This document shows positions 6,293 to 10,921 of a stretch of DNA of 10,921 bases, one piece after another (position 1 is the first letter of the stretch; every line of letters starts with the position of its first letter). The position numbers and the translations under genes were made by a program. A model generated the notes under the pieces. It saw nothing but the letters and a program-made list of their open reading frames with translations, had not been told where the DNA came from and made no database searches. This stretch comes from Candidatus Omnitrophota bacterium (lineage in GTDB: Bacteria > Omnitrophota > Omnitrophia > Omnitrophales > Aquincolibacteriaceae), in contig JAMWDC010000040.1 in assembly GCA_023819025.1 (NCBI GenBank), positions 1-10,921 of the forward strand. The letters are read 5' to 3'.

Positions 6293-6348
6293 GATTTGGT
6301 TATCTGTTTTGGAGCGTTGCCGTTGTCCTAAACCATGAGAACATTTTG

Positions 6349-9300
6349 CTAAAACTTACCCGTCAGCCGCATAAACGGACCGTGACTGTCAAAATTGGAC
6401 GTCTTGCGTAAATCATCGTCAAAATCCGTAAAATTATAACCCAAACCCAATCTGACGTAATCATAAAATTCGCGGTCGATTTCGACCAAAGGGCCATGCC
6501 TTAGATTATCTCCCCCCTCGGTCTGCCACAAGGCACGGTATTCCAAACCTAGATCCCATTTTCGGGTCACATGGAAATTTAAACGGCTGGCCGTCAGAAA
6601 CGTATTTATCGCCACTTCATCGGAAACCACGGTATTAAAAATTCCTCGTTTGTAAGCCAGCTTTTCCACCAAGGTTAAGTACTTGTAAAGATCATACGCA
6701 ACATCAATCGCCATAATATGCGCCATTTCGTCGGTCTCGATCCCGCGATAAAGCGCTGTGTCAAACTGTAAGTCATTCGCAAGATCTTGAATAAAGGTAT
6801 AACGGGCCAAGGCATTCAAGCGGTCAAAATCTACGGGCCGGTAAGCAAACCCGGCACTCAATTCCGTGAATGAGGCCGGAGTTCCGTCCGGATCCAAAAA
6901 GCGGGATTGGCCGAAATCGAGTCGCCCCAAAAATTCGAGATCGCGGCTAATCCGATAATCCAAGGAATTGCGAGTGACCCACTGCCGGGTTTTCTGAACA
7001 TCCTGATCCCGGCGGAACTCCCACGCTGTACGCGCACGTACCTTCTTGCCGAGCGCATAACCCAATGCCCCGGAAACGACGTTCGAGGTATTATTCCGCA
7101 TTATGGTACCCTGCCAGAGATCTAGAGGATTGGAACGGGCACCTTGAAGGTGCCGCCTCTCAAATTTCACATCAAAATCCCAATGGTCACCCAACGTCCC
7201 TGAATAACCCAAAATATCCGCCAGCCCGTCGAGTCCGCTGTAATTTGAGATTTGTTTTTCCGAAAAGAACCTTGATTTCTCCGTCACAGAAAAAGAATTT
7301 CCAATCGTGGTCGCCAACGTCTTCGACCCAATTCCGCGATCCAGCGATCGCATGTTGATATAACTTCTGGCACCGTTGTCATGCAATTTTTCAAAACCCA
7401 TGAATGTGGAATCGCCGTAATTGCCGACCATCTGCTCCACATAAGCAAAAAGGTTCTTGACCATTTCGTAGCGAAAACCGCCTCCGAACTGATGATTGGC
7501 CTTACCGTCGATAAAGGTTTGGATCTTAACATAGGGAAGCAAACGGTCATTCAGGTGATACCCCAGTTTTCCGGCAATGGCATTTTTGAATGGGAACACC
7601 GAGAAAAGGGATTCGGACAAGTTCGGTTGTTCCGGCAACACAGCATTCTGGTGTAGGTACTCCGCCTCGGCCAGCCACTTTTGATCATCGTAAACTGCTT
7701 GAGCCGTATGCGAACGGACCTTTTCGAAATTGGCCGTTAGATTCCGTTCACTTAAGGGCCTGTATTGACTCACCACTTCTGAGGAATCATAACGGTAACG
7801 CAGGGAGAAAGAATCTGTCAAGTGATAGCGTGCGGCAGTACCATATTTCTTATACCCAAACTGAAGAAGGGACCAATCATTTGAAAACGTGGGTTCGATA
7901 TTTTGGAGATACCCGGAAAGATCCAACTTTTTGACGGGTTTACTCTCGGCTTTGATAAGATAAGCCTCGGAACGGGGCCTTCGTCCCCCGACAGGGCTGG
8001 CATCCGCAAAGCTCAAACCGCCGTTGTAGGACAGGGCCCGCGAGACCTGTTCGTGGATCGATTCGGCATACTCCGCGGTCACTTTCGTGTTCCGGCCGAA
8101 TTTAAACTGGGCATCCACTCCCCGAAGATCATAGTCCACATTCTGGCGTTTCTCTTCGACGAAGGTCCCTCCGAGGCGGATATGATCGCCCATGTGCATA
8201 TAACCCCGCAGCCCGCGATTTTCGTTCTCAAAAAGGTTGGGGTCTGCGTCATATTCATAATCCGCGATCAGAAACACGGGATTGCCATCCAGGATATCCC
8301 TTGAAACCAAGGTATCGGAAGCAGCAACCGAAGACAACGGACGGGAAAGCAAGATCCGGCCTTCGTCATAATCAATTTCATAATCCCTGCCGTCCACAAG
8401 GTCATAACTGGAAACGGGCATATCTTGAATCTTGTCGCGAACCTCGACGCGCAATTTCTCACTGCCTTCCACCACACGGCGGTTTCTTAAATAATAAAGC
8501 GATCCGCCGGTCGCCTGAAATTCGTCATGACATCCCAGGTGTTTGGCCTTGGACCAGAAACCTTTGACGCCGCGCTTGGGATCTCCGTAAGGCGTCGAGT
8601 CCAAGGTTTCGAGATTCACTTTCAATCCGGACAGAGTGCGGTTGTAGGTGGCTAGTTCCGTATCCGTAAACGCGGTCTTAAAACTTCCCCATTGGGCGAA
8701 TGACCGATCCTTTTCAACGAGAAAATAAAAACGTTGCCCCGTCGCATTCCCTTCGTAATCCCGGCTTGAGGCATCCCCATAAACAGGATAATAATCATCG
8801 GGATCCAGACTTGTAAAAAGTGCGGAGCGTTTATCGTGGGTATCGTAATGAGATTTGACAAGAAATTGTCCCTTAATTTTTCCGCACAGATAATAGGACA
8901 GCCGGCCGTCTTCGTAGAACCCTTCTTTGAAGGTTCCGCGATTGCCTACAGTATCAAGCCGGCCAGTCGTAAAATTTACCCCAAGCTGTTCCTCGCCCAA
9001 AGCCACCATAAAAAACCGGCTGTCCCGGACCTTGACGGTCTCGCGATAGCTCACGGTTTCGCCGTCCGGATTCGTGGATGTGACCACTACCTCTTTTTCT
9101 CCGGGCTTCACGTAAACCTCGGTTTGAAACTGCCCGCTTTCAGGATCCACGGGAATCGCCTGGGAATTGATCGTGACCTTGTTTTCAGGAAGCGTCTTTC
9201 CCGCGATACGAAGGGTCGGTTTGGCCACAAGGGGAATACTCTGCTTGCCGTCCTTGAAGATATTAAAATCGCCGATCGGCGGAATTTCGATTTCAAGATC

Positions 9301-10921
9301 CGGTTTTGCTTTCGGATCCGCCTTGGAAATCACACGGAAAAATTTCAGGGGGGTCCAATCTTCGTGCCCCGACTGATCTTCAACTTTCAACTGGTAAGAG
9401 TAAATACCTGGTTTGATCAAAAGTCCGGTCTCGGTCTTTCCTCCCCACACCACCTCCGACGGCGGCTGGGAAACTCCCATACCCTTCCAAACCTCGTGAC
9501 CTATTTCATCCCGAATCTCCAAATACCAATTTCTCACAAAATCCGGATAATTCACGTGAAATCGGAAAACGGGTTCCTGTTCTAAAACACCGAGCCCGGT
9601 TTTGACGACTGACGGCTCCATGGTGACATCAAGGATCGGATAGGACGTATCCAAACCTTGAGTGATCGTCACCGTCAAGTCCTCCTGGAACTCGGGAGGG
9701 ACCGAAGATGGAGGAAGGAGGACCGCAAAATTCGCCTTACTTAAAATGCCCGGGGTGGTCTTCACTAGGTAAGATTCTTCGGAAATAAACTGGGTGCCTT
9801 CCGGAAGCGTATGACCGTCAATTTTGACTACATGCCGTCCCTCGCTCACGGCCGGAATGTGATACCGACCGTATTCGTCGGTCACAACAATGATGCCTTC
9901 TTCGGTCACCAATCGAATTCCGGGGACACCTTTTTCACCTCGATCCTGAATTCCATTTTGATTCGTATCATCAAAAACTTTTCCGATGATCGTCCCTTCA
10001 TCAAAAACCGGATCCGCCTTGATCACCAGACGGACGGAACCGCGGTCCGAAAGGGTGTTGGTGTTACGGATCAGGACGCCGATTTCATATTGCTTGCCGA
10101 CCGTCACCCCGCTTGTCACAAGAATTTGGAAACTTGTGTTCACCGTTTCGCCGGCAGCCACATTCCCGACCGGAATGATCACCGATCCCTCACGAAATTC
10201 AACCGGCTGCCCGTTCAGGCGTACGGATTGACTAATGACATCGAGTCCCAGAGGGACATCCACCACAAAATCAACATTTGTTAAAGTGTCACCGGAAGTA
10301 TTGCCGAACTCTGCGAAGACGGTTACGAGATCCCCCGGTTTTGCCTGAGTCTTGGAAGCCGACACAACTAATTTGGCCGGATTCACCTGTCCCACGAGAT
10401 TGTCAAAAAGCACGTTACCCTCTCCACCCTGCTCCCGCAAAGTAAAAACCACCCGTCCCGTACCAGGCGGCGCGTTCCCGAAAATAGTAAACCGCTGAAA
10501 ACCGCCGCCAGCCGGAGCATTCGCATTCGTAATGCGAACGGACTCCACACTCGAGATCAGCTGATCCGAGCCGTCGTCATTGCGCGTTTTAAATTCAATC
10601 CTCAATTCCCCTCCCCCGGGGGCCGCAATATCCGACTCCGCAAGGCCAGTGAAGACTACATAATCGCCCGGCCGGACATTATCGAACGTCTGGAAGGTAA
10701 AATTGGCAAGTGCCGCGAGTCTTAAGGCAAAATTCCCTTCGGGTGGTGCTGAAAAACCCAATCCGATCGCTGTCGCAGCATTGACCCGTGTGGCACCGTT
10801 TGTCTCATCCCAGTTGCCCGCAGTCCCGCTACCGATATTTTGTTCAAATCCCGAATTGCCGAGAACATTCGCGCGGGCCTCCGCTGAAAGAGAAATTGAA
10901 AAGACGAAGGTTAATGTCCCA
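6349..10921 (-). CDS. Large multidomain outer-membrane protein: DUF11, SdrD-B-like and Ig domains plus C-terminal beta-barrel (5' end cut)
   Basis: The frame is open from the right edge (1523 visible residues) to TAG at 6351-6349. The first visible residues, GTLTFVFSISLSAEARA, are the rest of a signal peptide with AxA cleavage before residue 18. The true start is therefore upstream of 10921, and the TTG at 10761 is not the start. Domains by visible residue: jelly-roll-like module opening NVLGNSGFE (18-185); DUF11 repeat (about 187-300); SdrD-B or carboxypeptidase-regulatory-like domain with the Ca-binding-type loop DTNQNGIQDRGE (about 305-370); FlgD/Ig-like domain with KPGIYSYQLKVED (about 430-530); a further Ig-like domain (about 545-630). 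From about 640 come YYPVYGD (near 710) and GSEKLRVEVRD (818-828), motifs I recall from DUF11-containing outer-membrane proteins. Many alternating amphipathic strands follow, ending FMRLTGKF, a typical C-terminal BAM recognition strand. It is probably surface-exposed and Sec-exported; ligand unknown. Adhesion or export are possible roles. Confidence 0.88.
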   Translation of the reverse strand, partial: GTLTFVFSISLSAEARANVLGNSGFEQNIGSGTAGNWDETNGATRVNAATAIGLGFSAPPEGNFALRLAALANFTFQTFDNVRPGDYVVFTGLAESDIAAPGGGELRIEFKTRNDDGSDQLISSVESVRITNANAPAGGGFQRFTIFGNAPPGTGRVVFTLREQGGEGNVLFDNLVGQVNPAKLVVSASKTQAKPGDLVTVFAEFGNTSGDTLTNVDFVVDVPLGLDVISQSVRLNGQPVEFREGSVIIPVGNVAAGETVNTSFQILVTSGVTVGKQYEIGVLIRNTNTLSDRGSVRLVIKADPVFDEGTIIGKVFDDTNQNGIQDRGEKGVPGIRLVTEEGIIVVTDEYGRYHIPAVSEGRHVVKIDGHTLPEGTQFISEESYLVKTTPGILSKANFAVLLPPSSVPPEFQEDLTVTITQGLDTSYPILDVTMEPSVVKTGLGVLEQEPVFRFHVNYPDFVRNWYLEIRDEIGHEVWKGMGVSQPPSEVVWGGKTETGLLIKPGIYSYQLKVEDQSGHEDWTPLKFFRVISKADPKAKPDLEIEIPPIGDFNIFKDGKQSIPLVAKPTLRIAGKTLPENKVTINSQAIPVDPESGQFQTEVYVKPGEKEVVVTSTNPDGETVSYRETVKVRDSRFFMVALGEEQLGVNFTTGRLDTVGNRGTFKEGFYEDGRLSYYLCGKIKGQFLVKSHYDTHDKRSALFTSLDPDDYYPVYGDASSRDYEGNATGQRFYFLVEKDRSFAQWGSFKTAFTDTELATYNRTLSGLKVNLETLDSTPYGDPKRGVKGFWSKAKHLGCHDEFQATGGSLYYLRNRRVVEGSEKLRVEVRDKIQDMPVSSYDLVDGRDYEIDYDEGRILLSRPLSSVAASDTLVSRDILDGNPVFLIADYEYDADPNLFENENRGLRGYMHMGDHIRLGGTFVEEKRQNVDYDLRGVDAQFKFGRNTKVTAEYAESIHEQVSRALSYNGGLSFADASPVGGRRPRSEAYLIKAESKPVKKLDLSGYLQNIEPTFSNDWSLLQFGYKKYGTAARYHLTDSFSLRYRYDSSEVVSQYRPLSERNLTANFEKVRSHTAQAVYDDQKWLAEAEYLHQNAVLPEQPNLSESLFSVFPFKNAIAGKLGYHLNDRLLPYVKIQTFIDGKANHQFGGGFRYEMVKNLFAYVEQMVGNYGDSTFMGFEKLHDNGARSYINMRSLDRGIGSKTLATTIGNSFSVTEKSRFFSEKQISNYSGLDGLADILGYSGTLGDHWDFDVKFERRHLQGARSNPLDLWQGTIMRNNTSNVVSGALGYALGKKVRARTAWEFRRDQDVQKTRQWVTRNSLDYRISRDLEFLGRLDFGQSRFLDPDGTPASFTELSAGFAYRPVDFDRLNALARYTFIQDLANDLQFDTALYRGIETDEMAHIMAIDVAYDLYKYLTLVEKLAYKRGIFNTVVSDEVAINTFLTASRLNFHVTRKWDLGLEYRALWQTEGGDNLRHGPLVEIDREFYDYVRLGLGYNFTDFDDDLRKTSNFDSHGPFMRLTGKF

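Noticed and set aside
10759..10761. TTG start of the outer-membrane protein at 10761
   Set aside because: The frame is open to the window edge and encodes a signal peptide with an AxA site upstream, so the gene begins beyond 10921.

Overview
All five recognisable genes are on the minus strand, so transcription runs from the right edge to the left edge. Two signs point to a bacterium with two membranes: a large secreted protein that ends as an outer-membrane beta-barrel with a C-terminal Phe, and a small lipoprotein just behind it. Base composition is moderate, close to half GC by eye. The UvrA is not the E. coli-type subfamily. I cannot place the organism firmly; an uncultured or candidate lineage such as Omnitrophota, or a deltaproteobacterium-like group, is a guess.

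Layout in transcription order. (1) 10921-6349: the 3' 1.5 kb-codon part of a giant outer-membrane protein, with the signal peptide cut by the window edge. It carries a jelly-roll-like N-terminus, a DUF11 domain, an SdrD-B-like domain, Ig/FlgD-like domains and a long beta-barrel. (2) 6277-5873: a 134-residue lipoprotein 71 bases downstream, probably in the same operon. (3) 5872-5491: a 382-base gap with no gene. (4) 5490-2698: uvrA for nucleotide excision repair. (5) 2549-1947: a protein of unknown function with an N-terminal membrane segment and an acidic tail made of eight 9-residue repeats. A TAA falls on the otherwise invariant Gln of repeat 7, and the same frame stays open to 1815. (6) 1776-1687: a good sigma70-type promoter, two inverted repeats and a ribosome binding site. 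(7) 1680-1: an FtsH-like membrane AAA+ zinc protease that runs, in frame and without a stop, into the start of a monothiol (CGFS) glutaredoxin domain before the left edge cuts it.

The protease-glutaredoxin fusion is the most unusual thing here. The protease lacks the FtsH periplasmic domain. Its Walker A reads GPPGCGKT, with Cys where FtsH normally has Thr. The same Cys substitution makes NSF and p97/VCP thiol-sensitive, so a built-in glutaredoxin raises the possibility of redox or iron-sulfur control of proteolysis. It has its own promoter with operator-like symmetry. The second point of interest is the nonsense codon in the 27-base repeat array of the neighbouring gene. The remaining genes look like ordinary housekeeping and cell-envelope genes.
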